Positions 55,624 to 63,394 of a stretch of 64,000 nt of DNA are shown one piece after another. The notes under the pieces were generated by a model. That model was not told the origin of the DNA and ran no database searches. It saw only the letters and a list, made by a program, of their open reading frames with translations. The DNA is from Paracoccus sp. MBLB3053. GTDB lineage: Bacteria > Pseudomonadota > Alphaproteobacteria > Rhodobacterales > Rhodobacteraceae. Numbering within the stretch: the stretch's first letter is position 1; each line of letters begins with the position of its first letter. The DNA lies in NCBI RefSeq assembly GCF_031822435.1, contig NZ_JAVQLW010000001.1, forward strand, positions 567,501 through 631,500. Reading direction: 5' to 3'. A program made the translations under genes and the position numbers.

Positions 55624-55643
55624 CCCGCTGCGCAAGCAGCGGG
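55624..55643 (+). promoter_or_regulatory. Tetraloop hairpin in the gpmI leader
   Basis: A perfect 8-bp stem CCCGCTGC / GCAGCGGG closed by a GNRA-type GCAA loop, about 90 bp before gpmI ATG. No U-tract. It could be a stabilising or regulatory leader element, or a protein-binding site at the DNA level. Confidence 0.4.
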
Positions 55644-55731
55644 TCGCCGCAGGAAACCGCCAATTCCCACCCCGAACTTGCCCCGCGCGACGCAGGGTCG
55701 TAGAAGCGTCGGGACCGTGAATGAGGCCCAC

Positions 55732-57255
55732 ATGACGCATCCGAAGCCTGTCGTCCTTTGCATCCTTGATGGTTGGGGCATTTCCACCCGCCCCGAGCAG
55801 AGCGCGCCGGATCAGGCCAATACACCGAATTTCGACCGTCTGATGCAAGACTGCCCGCATGGCACGCTGATCACCTTTGGCCCGGATGTCGGCCTGCCGC
55901 GCGGTCAGATGGGCAATTCCGAGGTTGGGCACACCAATATCGGTGCTGGCCGGGTCGTCGCGATGGATCTGGGCCAGATCGACCTGGCGATCGAGGATGG
56001 CAGCTTCTTCTCCAATCCCGAGATCGAGGATTTCGCGGCCCGGCTCAAATCCAGCGGCGGCACGGCCCATCTCATGGGCGTCGTGTCCGACGGCGGCGTG
56101 CATGGCCATATCCAGCATGTCCTTGCAGCAGCCCGCGCGATCACCGAAAAGCATGTGCCGGTGGTGATCCATGCGATCACCGATGGGCGCGACGTGCCCC
56201 CGAAATCGGCTGATGGCTTCATCGCCGACCTGCTGGCGGGCCTGCCCGAAGGCGCCTCGGTCGCAACCGTTATCGGCCGCTATTACGCGATGGACCGTGA
56301 CAACCGCTGGGAACGCGTCAGCCGCGCCTATGCCGCGATGGTCCGGGGCGAGGGGTTGGCGGCCGCCGATGCCGCGGCAGCGGTAGAGGCATCCTACCAG
56401 CGCGACGAAAGCGACGAATTCATCCAGCCCACGGTGATCTCCGGTTACACAGGCGCGCGCGACGGCGACGGCTTCTTCTGCCTGAATTTCCGCGCCGACC
56501 GCGCGCGCGAGATCCTTGCCGCGATCGGCCAGCCCGGTTTCGAAGCCTTTGACGCGGGCGAGCGGCCGAAATGGGCCGCGCTTCTGGGCATGGTCGACTA
56601 TTCGGCGAAGCACGACGAATACATGCGGGCCGCCTATCCCAAGCGGCAGGTGACGAACACGCTGGGGGCATGGGTCGCGGCCAAGGGCCTGACGCAGTTC
56701 CGTCTGGCCGAAACCGAGAAATACCCACATGTCACCTTCTTCCTGAACGGCGGCAAGGAAACGCCCGAGCCGGGCGAAGACCGCTTCATGCCGGCAAGTC
56801 CGAAGGTCGCGACCTATGATCTGGCGCCGGAAATGGCCGCGCCCGAGGTCAGCGCCAGGCTCGTCGAGGCGATCGAGGCAGGTTATGACCTGATCGTGGT
56901 GAACTTCGCGAACCCCGACATGGTCGGCCATACCGGCAGCCTGCCCGCCGCGGTGCGCGCCGTCGAGGCCGTCGACAAGGGCCTGGGCATGATGTTCGAC
57001 GCACTGGAAAAGGCCGGGGGCGCAGCGGTCGTGATCGCCGATCATGGCAATTGCGAAACCATGGTCGATCCCGTGACCGGCGGGGCGCATACCGCCCATA
57101 CCGTCAACCCGGTCCCAGTCATCGTCTATGGCGGGCCCTCGGATGCGGTGCTGCGCGACGGTCGGCTTGCCGATGTCGCGCCGACCGTTCTGGACCTGAT
57201 GGGCCTTGACCAGCCGGCCGAGATGACCGGCACATCGCTGATCGAGCGCTCATGA
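55732..57255 (+). CDS. gpmI: 2,3-bisphosphoglycerate-independent phosphoglycerate mutase
   Basis: 507 residues. LCILDGWGIS near 9-18 (metal Asp), catalytic Ser63 in GQMGNSEVGHTNIGAGR, and the C-terminal metal set in NFANPDMVGHTGS and DHGNCE identify the enzyme. Interconverts 3- and 2-phosphoglycerate with manganese. ATG 55732 gives the family start. Its TGA overlaps envC by 4 bp, the first of a chain of coupled genes ending in rppH. Confidence 0.97.
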   Translation: MTHPKPVVLCILDGWGISTRPEQSAPDQANTPNFDRLMQDCPHGTLITFGPDVGLPRGQMGNSEVGHTNIGAGRVVAMDLGQIDLAIEDGSFFSNPEIEDFAARLKSSGGTAHLMGVVSDGGVHGHIQHVLAAARAITEKHVPVVIHAITDGRDVPPKSADGFIADLLAGLPEGASVATVIGRYYAMDRDNRWERVSRAYAAMVRGEGLAAADAAAAVEASYQRDESDEFIQPTVISGYTGARDGDGFFCLNFRADRAREILAAIGQPGFEAFDAGERPKWAALLGMVDYSAKHDEYMRAAYPKRQVTNTLGAWVAAKGLTQFRLAETEKYPHVTFFLNGGKETPEPGEDRFMPASPKVATYDLAPEMAAPEVSARLVEAIEAGYDLIVVNFANPDMVGHTGSLPAAVRAVEAVDKGLGMMFDALEKAGGAAVVIADHGNCETMVDPVTGGAHTAHTVNPVPVIVYGGPSDAVLRDGRLADVAPTVLDLMGLDQPAEMTGTSLIERS

Positions 57256-58493
57256 AACTGCGTTTCGTCCTGCCCGCCGTTCTGGCAGCCGGCCTTGCGA
57301 CGGTTGCGCCGGCCCAGCCGGCAAGTTCGGCCCAGCAGAATGCGCAGCTAAGCCAGGCCGCGCAGGAAGCAGCCGAAGCAGCCGACATGCTGCGCGACGC
57401 GACCGGGCAATTGGACGACGCGCTGAGCAAGGAAGACCAGGTCGCCTCGCTCACCCAGATGATTCGCGCCTATGAGCAGGGCCTTTCCGCGCTGCGCGAC
57501 GGGTTGCGCCGCGCCGGCATCCGCGAACAGGAAATCCATGCCGAGTTCGACGCCCGGCGCGACACGCTTGGCCGCGTCATCGGCGTGATGACCGCGATGC
57601 AGCATTCGCCCGAGACGATGCTTCTGCTGCATCCTGCCGGCCCCGAAGCTTCGGCCCGCGCCGGCATGGTGTTGTCGTCTGTCGCGCCCGGCCTGCAGGC
57701 CGAAGCCGCCGAGATGCAAAAGCAGCTCGAGGAAATCCGCACCGTCCGCACGCTGCAACTGAACGCCGCCAATACGCTGGCTCAGGGACTTGCCCAGGTT
57801 CAGGAAGCGCGCCGCCTGCTGGCCTCCGCCGTCACCGACCGCTCGCAGATGCCGATCCGCTTCGGGGAGGACCCGGCCGAGCTGACAGCGCTGGTGCAAT
57901 CGGCAGACACGCTTGATGCCTTTGCCTCGGGCATTGTCGGCATGGAGCAGGATGTCGGCGCGCCGATGGCCGATTTCGAGGGCGCGCAGGGCAGTCTGCG
58001 GCTACCCGTGCTGGGTCAGGTCCTGCGCCACTATAACGAGCCCGACGCCGCTGGGGTCGAGCGTCCCGGCCTGGTGATCGCCACGGGGCCCGCCGCGCTT
58101 GTCACCTCACCCTGGGCCGCGACGATTCGCTATCGCGGGCCCTTGCTGGATTACGGCAATGTGATGATCGTTGAACCCGCGCGCGGTTATCTGATGATAT
58201 TTGCCGGGTTGGGGCAGGTCTTCGGAGAGACCGGGGATGTCGTTGCCCCGGGCGAACCGATTGGCCTGATGGGGGGAAGCGAACCCTCGGCCGAAGAGTT
58301 CGGCGCGGAATTCGTTGCCAATGCAGCCATAGGAGGCGGCGCTGGACAGACCGAGACACTGTATGTTGAACTCCGCAAGGGCAAGGAAACTCTGGACCCG
58401 GCGGAGTGGTTCGTGATGAATCCCATCATGGGCGAGGCCAGCCAGACCACAATAGGCCAGAACACAACCGGGCAGGACGGAACGACCGAATGA
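57252..58493 (+). CDS. envC: EnvC-like murein hydrolase activator (degenerate M23)
   Basis: 413 residues: a signal peptide (about 1-22), a long coiled coil (about 28-200) and a C-terminal LytM/M23-like domain (from about 270) ending LYVELRKGKETLDP. The metal-binding His of active M23 enzymes are missing, as in EnvC, so it likely activates amidases rather than cleaving peptidoglycan itself. Lies between gpmI and ctpA with 4-bp overlaps on both sides, the usual alphaproteobacterial order. Confidence 0.9.
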   Translation: MKLRFVLPAVLAAGLATVAPAQPASSAQQNAQLSQAAQEAAEAADMLRDATGQLDDALSKEDQVASLTQMIRAYEQGLSALRDGLRRAGIREQEIHAEFDARRDTLGRVIGVMTAMQHSPETMLLLHPAGPEASARAGMVLSSVAPGLQAEAAEMQKQLEEIRTVRTLQLNAANTLAQGLAQVQEARRLLASAVTDRSQMPIRFGEDPAELTALVQSADTLDAFASGIVGMEQDVGAPMADFEGAQGSLRLPVLGQVLRHYNEPDAAGVERPGLVIATGPAALVTSPWAATIRYRGPLLDYGNVMIVEPARGYLMIFAGLGQVFGETGDVVAPGEPIGLMGGSEPSAEEFGAEFVANAAIGGGAGQTETLYVELRKGKETLDPAEWFVMNPIMGEASQTTIGQNTTGQDGTTE

Positions 58494-59902
58494 AAAACTA
58501 CCTTCTGGCCGGCGCGATCGGCACTCTGGCGGGCGCAGCGGTCGTCACGCAATTCGCAGGTCCCCTCATCGCGCAGGAGACCGGCAAGAACGCTTCGATC
58601 TACGAACAGCTCGATCTGTTCGGCAATGTCTTCGAACGCGTCCGTTCCGATTACGTCGAGCAGGTCGACGACAAGGAACTGATCGAAGCTGCCATCAACG
58701 GCATGCTCACCTCGCTCGATCCGCACAGTTCGTTCCTGTCGGCCAAGGATTACGAGGACATGCAGACCCAGACCCGCGGCAGCTTCGGCGGCCTGGGCAT
58801 CGAGGTCGGGCAGGAAGACGGGCTCGTCAAGGTGATCTCGCCCATAGACGATACGCCGGCTGCCGAGGCAGGCGTCAAGGCGGGCGACTTCATCACCCAT
58901 GTGAATGGCGAATCCCTGATGGGCATGTCGCTTGACGAGGCCGTCGAGAAGATGCGTGGCCCGGTCGGGTCCGAAATCAAGATCACCATCCTGCGCGAGG
59001 GTGAACAGGAGCCCTTCGATCTGACCATCGTGCGCGACACGATCAAGCTGACCGTGGTCAAGACCCGCGTCGAGGGCCATGCCGTCGTGCTGCGCGTTTC
59101 GACCTTCAACGACGAAACCATGGATACGCTGAAATCCGAGATGACCAAGGCCATCAAGGATGCAGGTGGCATGGACAAGATCACCGGATTCGTCCTTGAT
59201 CTGCGCAACAATCCCGGCGGCTTGCTGAACCAGGCGATCGAGGTTTCGGATGCATTCCTCGACAAGGGCGAGATCGTGTCGACGCGCGGCCGCAAGCCCG
59301 AGGAAAGCGAACGCTGGAATGCCCGGATGGGCGATCTTGCCGAAGGCAAGCCGATGGTCGTACTGATCAACGGTGGCTCGGCCTCGGCTTCGGAAATCGT
59401 CACCGGCGCGCTTCAGGATCATCGCCGTGCCATTGTCGTCGGCACCAAATCCTTCGGCAAGGGCTCGGTTCAGACCGTGATGCCGGTCACCGCAGACAGC
59501 GCCATCCGCCTGACCACGGCGCGTTACTACACGCCGTCCGGACGCTCGATCCAGTCGCTCGGCATCCAGCCCGACATCATCGTCCAGCAGCCCACGCCGA
59601 AGCCCGCCGACGAAACCGACGAGCCCAAGACGGAATCCAAATTCCTGAACTCGGAGGCTGATCTGCGCGGCGCGTTGAACAACGATTCGATCACCGAGGA
59701 AGAGCGCAAGCAGATCGAGGAAGAGGCCAAGCAGGTCGAAGCCACCGCCAAGCTGCGCGACGAGGATTATCAGCTCGCCTATGCGGTCGACATCCTCAAG
59801 GGCCTGTCAGCGGTCAGCTTCCACGCCGATGCCGTGCCGGCAAGCGCGAAGCCCGCTGTCACGGGCGAAAACGCAGCGGACGAAGGCGCGGTCAATCAAT
59901 GA
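58490..59902 (+). CDS. ctpA: C-terminal processing protease CtpA (S41 family)
   Basis: 470 residues: a signal or anchor (about 3-28), a PDZ domain (about 95-180) and an S41 catalytic domain. Nucleophile Ser299 in [11 protein letters not shown] and general base Lys324 in SFGKGSVQ are visible. An acidic Pro/Glu-rich C-terminus follows. Processes or degrades periplasmic proteins and cell-wall hydrolases. Start ATG 58490 overlaps the envC stop (ATGA). Confidence 0.96.
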   Translation: MKNYLLAGAIGTLAGAAVVTQFAGPLIAQETGKNASIYEQLDLFGNVFERVRSDYVEQVDDKELIEAAINGMLTSLDPHSSFLSAKDYEDMQTQTRGSFGGLGIEVGQEDGLVKVISPIDDTPAAEAGVKAGDFITHVNGESLMGMSLDEAVEKMRGPVGSEIKITILREGEQEPFDLTIVRDTIKLTVVKTRVEGHAVVLRVSTFNDETMDTLKSEMTKAIKDAGGMDKITGFVLDLRNNPGGLLNQAIEVSDAFLDKGEIVSTRGRKPEESERWNARMGDLAEGKPMVVLINGGSASASEIVTGALQDHRRAIVVGTKSFGKGSVQTVMPVTADSAIRLTTARYYTPSGRSIQSLGIQPDIIVQQPTPKPADETDEPKTESKFLNSEADLRGALNNDSITEEERKQIEEEAKQVEATAKLRDEDYQLAYAVDILKGLSAVSFHADAVPASAKPAVTGENAADEGAVNQ

Positions 59903-60390
59903 ACGACCTGCTGCTGGGGCCGTCCGGCCTGCCCTACCGGCCTTGTGCGGGGGTCGTGCTGATCAATGGCGACGGTCTCGTCTTTGCCGGCCAGCGCATC
60001 GACAATCCCGGACATGCCTGGCAAATGCCGCAGGGTGGGATAGACGCGGGCGAATCCCCGCGCGAAGCCGCCCTGCGCGAACTGGTCGAGGAAACCGGCG
60101 TGCCGCCGAATCTGGTCGAAGTTCTGGCCGAATCCCCCGACTGGGTCACCTACGATCTGCCTGCCGAACTGCTGGGAAAGGTCTGGAAAGGGCGCTTCGG
60201 GGGTCAGCAGCAAAAATGGCTCGCGCTGCGCTTTCTGGGTTCGGACAGCGACGTGAAGATCGAAACGGAGCATCCCGAATTCGACCGCTGGCAATGGATG
60301 CCGGCGGCCGAACTGCTCCAGTCCATCGTCCCGTTCAAACGCTCGGTCTATGAACAGGTCTTCACTGATTTCAGAGAGTTGCTGGCCTAG
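59899..60390 (+). CDS. rppH: RNA pyrophosphohydrolase RppH
   Basis: 163 residues. A complete Nudix box runs from G46 to V68 (GGIDAGE... [14 protein letters not shown]), and the N-terminal [11 protein letters not shown] and WQMPQGGID fit RppH. Removes pyrophosphate from the 5' end of mRNAs to start decay. Unlike the Nudix protein at 10193, the box is standard. Last of the coupled gpmI-envC-ctpA-rppH genes. Confidence 0.94.
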   Translation: MNDLLLGPSGLPYRPCAGVVLINGDGLVFAGQRIDNPGHAWQMPQGGIDAGESPREAALRELVEETGVPPNLVEVLAESPDWVTYDLPAELLGKVWKGRFGGQQQKWLALRFLGSDSDVKIETEHPEFDRWQWMPAAELLQSIVPFKRSVYEQVFTDFRELLA

Positions 60391-60712
60391 TCGCCGAGGT
60401 TCTGGCGCCTTGGATCCTCAGGCCGCGCAGAGGAGACAGGGCAGGAATTCCGATCAGATGGAGGCGACGTTTTCGCGATCGCCGCGTGCGACGAAATCCG
60501 ATCTTTCCGGGTCGCTGCATTGCAGCGATGACATGATCGTTTGCTCGATCGGGCAGACTCTCCTTGATTTCCCCGGTCTCGGCGCCCATGTTGCCGAGGC
60601 TACGTTATTTCTTTCAGCATCCTGTCTCCGTTCGGCTTCAGTCTGCGTTTCGATCTGACTGAGCCAGGTCGCCGCATATTGTGGGCGACATCTATCACAA
60701 GGAGACATCACG
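60391..60712. other. Intergenic region between rppH and cspA
   Basis: 322 bp. A compact hairpin (TCGCTGC at 60512-60518 with GCAGCGA at 60522-60528) is the only clear structure. The part next to cspA probably makes a long 5' leader, common for cold-shock genes, with AAGGAG just before the start. Small open frames on the minus strand lack ribosome-binding sites and motifs. Confidence 0.5.
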
Positions 60713-60919
60713 ATGGCCAAAGGCACCGTGAAATGGTTCAACGCAACTAAAGGCTACGGCTTCATCGCCCCGGAAAGCGGCGGCAAGGACATCTTCGTCC
60801 ACATCTCCGCGCTTGAGCGCGCTGGCATCAATCACCTGAATGATGGCCAAGCCGTGACCTTCGAAATCGAATCCGGCCGTGACGGCCGTGAGTCCGCTCG
60901 CGATCTCGCTATCGCCTGA
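60713..60919 (+). CDS. cspA: Cold-shock protein
   Basis: 68 residues with the RNA-binding motifs KGYGFIAP (RNP1) and DIFVHIS (RNP2) on one OB fold, starting [17 protein letters not shown]. Binds single-stranded nucleic acid and acts as an RNA chaperone. Strong AAGGAGA ribosome-binding site 7 bp ahead. The next gene, a small basic ORF, starts 173 bp downstream. Confidence 0.96.
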   Translation: MAKGTVKWFNATKGYGFIAPESGGKDIFVHISALERAGINHLNDGQAVTFEIESGRDGRESARDLAIA

Positions 60920-60935
60920 CGTACAGACCTGGCGG

Positions 60936-60980
60936 TCCGGCCTATGCATGGCCGGATCGCACCTTCAACGCCCCCCCCCC
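60936..60980. repeat. Dyad and ten-C homopolymer after cspA
   Basis: TCCGGCC (60936-60942) pairs with GGCCGGA (60950-60956) around a 7-nt loop, followed by a run of ten C at 60971-60980. No T-run follows, so it is not a classic terminator. Homopolymer runs this long are rare and can slip. Confidence 0.6.
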
Positions 60981-61092
60981 GCAAAATACTCCACGCGCGG
61001 CAGTTTTCGCGCAATTCGTGCCGGTTTGCCCGCACGGAGGGTGATTTTGTTGCCCGAGGGGTTCATCCACTTCAGATTTACAAGGACAAAAC

Positions 61093-61206
61093 GTGCCCAG
61101 CAGACGAACCATCCGCCGGAAATCCACCCAGAAGCAGCAGGACAAGCGACGTCTCGCCGCGATGTATGCGGCCAGGCAGGCCCAAAGCAAACCTTACCAA
61201 CGCTGA
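61093..61206 (+). CDS. Small basic protein, 37 residues, GTG start
   Basis: Reads (V/M)PSRRTIRRKSTQKQQ..., a very basic protein with about 13 Lys/Arg. AAGGA at 61082-61086 gives a well-spaced ribosome-binding site, and a terminator starts 3 bp after the stop codon. That combination supports a real gene despite the length. It may bind nucleic acid. I do not recognise a family. It lies between cspA and the guanidine riboswitch. Confidence 0.5.
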   Translation: MPSRRTIRRKSTQKQQDKRRLAAMYAARQAQSKPYQR

Positions 61207-61208
61207 TG

Positions 61209-61234
61209 CCTTGCGCCGGGCAAGGTTTCCTTTT
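61209..61234 (+). terminator. Rho-independent terminator after the small basic ORF
   Basis: Stem CCTTGC (61209-61214) with GCAAGG (61220-61225), loop GCCGG, followed by TTTCCTTTT. Lies 3 bp after the small-gene stop. Confidence 0.82.
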
Positions 61235-61476
61235 CCCACCTGCAAAGACCGGGCGTTCGTTTCACGCCCATGGGGACCGGCATCACATTACCAAAACAGG
61301 GCGCCCAGGCTATCAAGCGCCATCATGTCCCTGATTGCCACCAAAAGGCCGCGACTCTCGCCCAAGCGTCAAACCATTCTGCGAACGCGCGGCTCTGTGG
61401 CACCCGAAGCGATGCCGAATGCCAGTCAGGCGGCAAGATGCGTTCGACATCAGGCATTAAGCAGGGCTTGCATAAC

Positions 61477-61505
61477 TTGCCCCCCGTCACGCATCGCCCT
61501 ATATC
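61477..61505 (+). promoter_or_regulatory. Promoter of the gdx transcript
   Basis: TTGCCC (61477-61482), 17-bp spacer, TATATC (61500-61505). Predicted start at about 61511-61513, directly at the first riboswitch stem, so the leader would consist of the riboswitch alone. Confidence 0.6.
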
Positions 61506-61510
61506 TTTGA

Positions 61511-61576
61511 TCGAGGACGACCTCACCCACACGGCGACCAGGCGGGACGGCCCGATCTTATCGACGGAGATCAGGC
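61511..61576 (+). ncRNA. Guanidine-II (mini-ykkC) riboswitch
   Basis: Two hairpins with ACGR loops, the defining feature of mini-ykkC RNAs: GAGG-ACGA-CCTC at 61513-61524 and CGGG-ACGG-CCCG at 61543-61554, 18 nt apart. The Shine-Dalgarno GGAGA (61566-61570) follows 11 nt after the second, so guanidinium binding should free it and switch on translation of the downstream exporter gene. This matches the known association of the class with SugE/Gdx genes. Confidence 0.85.
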
Positions 61577-61897
61577 ATGGCTTGGTTCTTTCTCATCATC
61601 GCAGGACTTCTTGAGGTCGTCTGGGCCTATTCCATGAAGAAGTCCGCCGGCTTCACGCTTCTTGTCCCCAGCATCGTGACCCTCGTCACGATGCTCGGCA
61701 GTTTCGCTTTGCTCGCGCTTGCGATGCGCAGCCTTCCTCTGGGCACGGCCTACACGATCTGGACAGGGATCGGCGCAGTCGGTGCATTCCTGCTGGGGAT
61801 CACCTTTCTTGGCGAGGCAGTCACCCCGCTGCGCCTGATCGCCGCGCTTCTCATCATCAGCGGAATCGTCGCGATGAAACTCGGCGGTGGCAACTGA
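61577..61897 (+). CDS. gdx: Guanidinium exporter Gdx (SugE, SMR family)
   Basis: 106 residues, four membrane helices. Starts MAWFFLIIAGLLEVVWAYSM with the essential Glu14 in the first helix, and GTAYTIWTGIGAVGA (about 57-71) is the Gdx/SugE form of the SMR signature. Exports guanidinium in exchange for protons. The guanidine-II riboswitch directly upstream supports this assignment over a general multidrug pump. Converges on urtE with a 42-bp gap. Confidence 0.94.
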   Translation: MAWFFLIIAGLLEVVWAYSMKKSAGFTLLVPSIVTLVTMLGSFALLALAMRSLPLGTAYTIWTGIGAVGAFLLGITFLGEAVTPLRLIAALLIISGIVAMKLGGGN

Positions 61898-61939
61898 CGA
61901 AGGCCGCGCCGGGTGGGAATCCCGTCGACGAAAAGAGGG

Positions 61940-62650
61940 TCAGGCGGCCGCGCCCAACCCGGCCAGTCGCGCCTTCAACTCCTCGCGCGGGACCTCGGCA
62001 CGCGTTCCTGAAATGACGGGGCGCCCGCGTTCCAGCATCAGGAAACGGTCGCCAAGATCATGGGCGAAATCGAAGAACTGTTCGACCAGCACGATCGCCA
62101 TGTCGCCCCTGTCGCGCAGCCCTTTGATGACCCTGCCGATCTGCTGGATGATATTGGGCTGGATGCCTTCGGTCGGCTCGTCCAGCAGCAGCACCCTTGG
62201 CCGCATGATCAGCGCCCGCGCGATGGCCAGCTGTTGTTGCTGCCCACCCGAAAGATCACCCCCGCGCCTGTGGCTCATCTCGGCAAGGACCGGGAAGTGC
62301 TCGAAGATCTCCTCGGGAACCATGTGATCCGAGCGCGGCAGTACAGAAAACCCTGTCTCGAGATTCTCGCGCACGGTCAGCAAGGGAAAGATCATTCGCC
62401 CTTGCGGGACGTAGCCCACGCCCTTTTGCGCCATGGTCTGGGCATTCACTCGGCCCAGTTCCTCGCCGTTGAGGCGCAAGCTGCCGCCCGAACGCGGATG
62501 GCTGCCCGACAGCACCTTCAAGAGGCTGGTCTTGCCTACGCCGTTATTGCCCATGACACAGGTGACCTGCCCGGGCTCGGCAATCAGGTCGATGCCATAA
62601 AGGATCTGGCTGCCGCCGTAATGCAGTGTGATGTCGCGCGCTTCCAGCAT
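61940..62650 (-). CDS. urtE: Urea ABC transporter ATP-binding protein UrtE
   Basis: 236 residues: Walker A GNNGVGKTS (about 34-42), signature LSGGQQQQLAIARAL, Walker B LLLDEPTEGIQPNI. The last phrase and LHYGGSQILYGIDL are typical of UrtE. Energises urea uptake together with UrtD. Last gene of the operon; it follows urtD without a gap. Branched-chain amino acid LivF is the nearest alternative but fits less well. Confidence 0.92.
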   Translation of the reverse strand: MLEARDITLHYGGSQILYGIDLIAEPGQVTCVMGNNGVGKTSLLKVLSGSHPRSGGSLRLNGEELGRVNAQTMAQKGVGYVPQGRMIFPLLTVRENLETGFSVLPRSDHMVPEEIFEHFPVLAEMSHRRGGDLSGGQQQQLAIARALIMRPRVLLLDEPTEGIQPNIIQQIGRVIKGLRDRGDMAIVLVEQFFDFAHDLGDRFLMLERGRPVISGTRAEVPREELKARLAGLGAAA

Positions 62651-63394
62651 TTATCCACGCCCCAGATAGACTTCGATCACTTCGGGATTGGCCGTGACAT
62701 GGTCGAGGCTGCCTTCCGCCAGAACCGCCCCCTCGTGCAGCACCGTCACGCGACACTCAAGCCGACGGACGAACTCCATGTCATGTTCGACGACCACGAC
62801 GGCATGCTTTTCGGCCAGGCGACGCAGCAGGGTCGTCGTCTGTTCGCGTTCGGCCAGCGTCATGCCGGCAGCGGGCTCGTCGACCAGCAAAAGACGCGGG
62901 TCCTGCGCCAGCAGCATGCCGATCTCCAGCCATTGCTTCTGGCCATGGCTCAGCTCACCCGACTTGCGTGACAGTTGATCGGCAAGCCCGACCTCGGCCG
63001 CCAGCTCCACGACCCGCCTGTCACTTTCCGACGACGGGCGCCAGCGCAGCACGCTGAACGGGCCGCGCGGCGCGCTCAGCGCCATGGTGAGGTTTTCGGC
63101 CACGGTTTGGTCTTCGAACACCGTCGGGCGCTGGAACTTGCGACCGATGCCCGCGCGGGCGATCTGCGATTCGTTCATCCGCAGCAGGCTGCGGGATTGT
63201 TCACCCCACAAGACCTGCCCGTCATCGGGCCGCGTCTTTCCGGTCACGATATCCATGAAGGTGGTCTTGCCCGCGCCATTGGGCCCGATGATCGCGCGCA
63301 ATTCGCGTTCGCCGATTTCAAAGGACAGGTTGTTGATCGCGCGAAACCCGTCGAAGCTGACGGAAATTCCCCTGACCTCCAGCAGCGCGGTCAT
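62651..63394 (-). CDS. urtD: Urea ABC transporter ATP-binding protein UrtD
   Basis: 247 residues: ISVSFDGFRAINNLSFEI, Walker A GPNGAGKTT (about 37-45), FMDIVTGKTRPDDG, signature SHGQKQWLEIGMLL and Walker B LLLVDEPAAGMT, all matching UrtD. The first two phrases separate it from LivG. Start overlaps the urtC stop by 4 bp (ATGA). Confidence 0.93.
   Translation of the reverse strand: MTALLEVRGISVSFDGFRAINNLSFEIGERELRAIIGPNGAGKTTFMDIVTGKTRPDDGQVLWGEQSRSLLRMNESQIARAGIGRKFQRPTVFEDQTVAENLTMALSAPRGPFSVLRWRPSSESDRRVVELAAEVGLADQLSRKSGELSHGQKQWLEIGMLLAQDPRLLLVDEPAAGMTLAEREQTTTLLRRLAEKHAVVVVEHDMEFVRRLECRVTVLHEGAVLAEGSLDHVTANPEVIEVYLGRG

Noticed and set aside
55558..57099. Open frame continuing upstream of the ACT-domain gene on the minus strand
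   Set aside because: Antisense to gpmI, with no motif. The ACT protein starts at 55557 with its own ribosome-binding site.
60454..60741. A 95-codon minus-strand frame upstream of cspA
   Set aside because: No ribosome-binding site, overlaps the cspA start and has no motif.
61324..61509. A 61-codon plus-strand frame before the riboswitch
   Set aside because: Ends within the gdx promoter, with no ribosome-binding site and no family resemblance.
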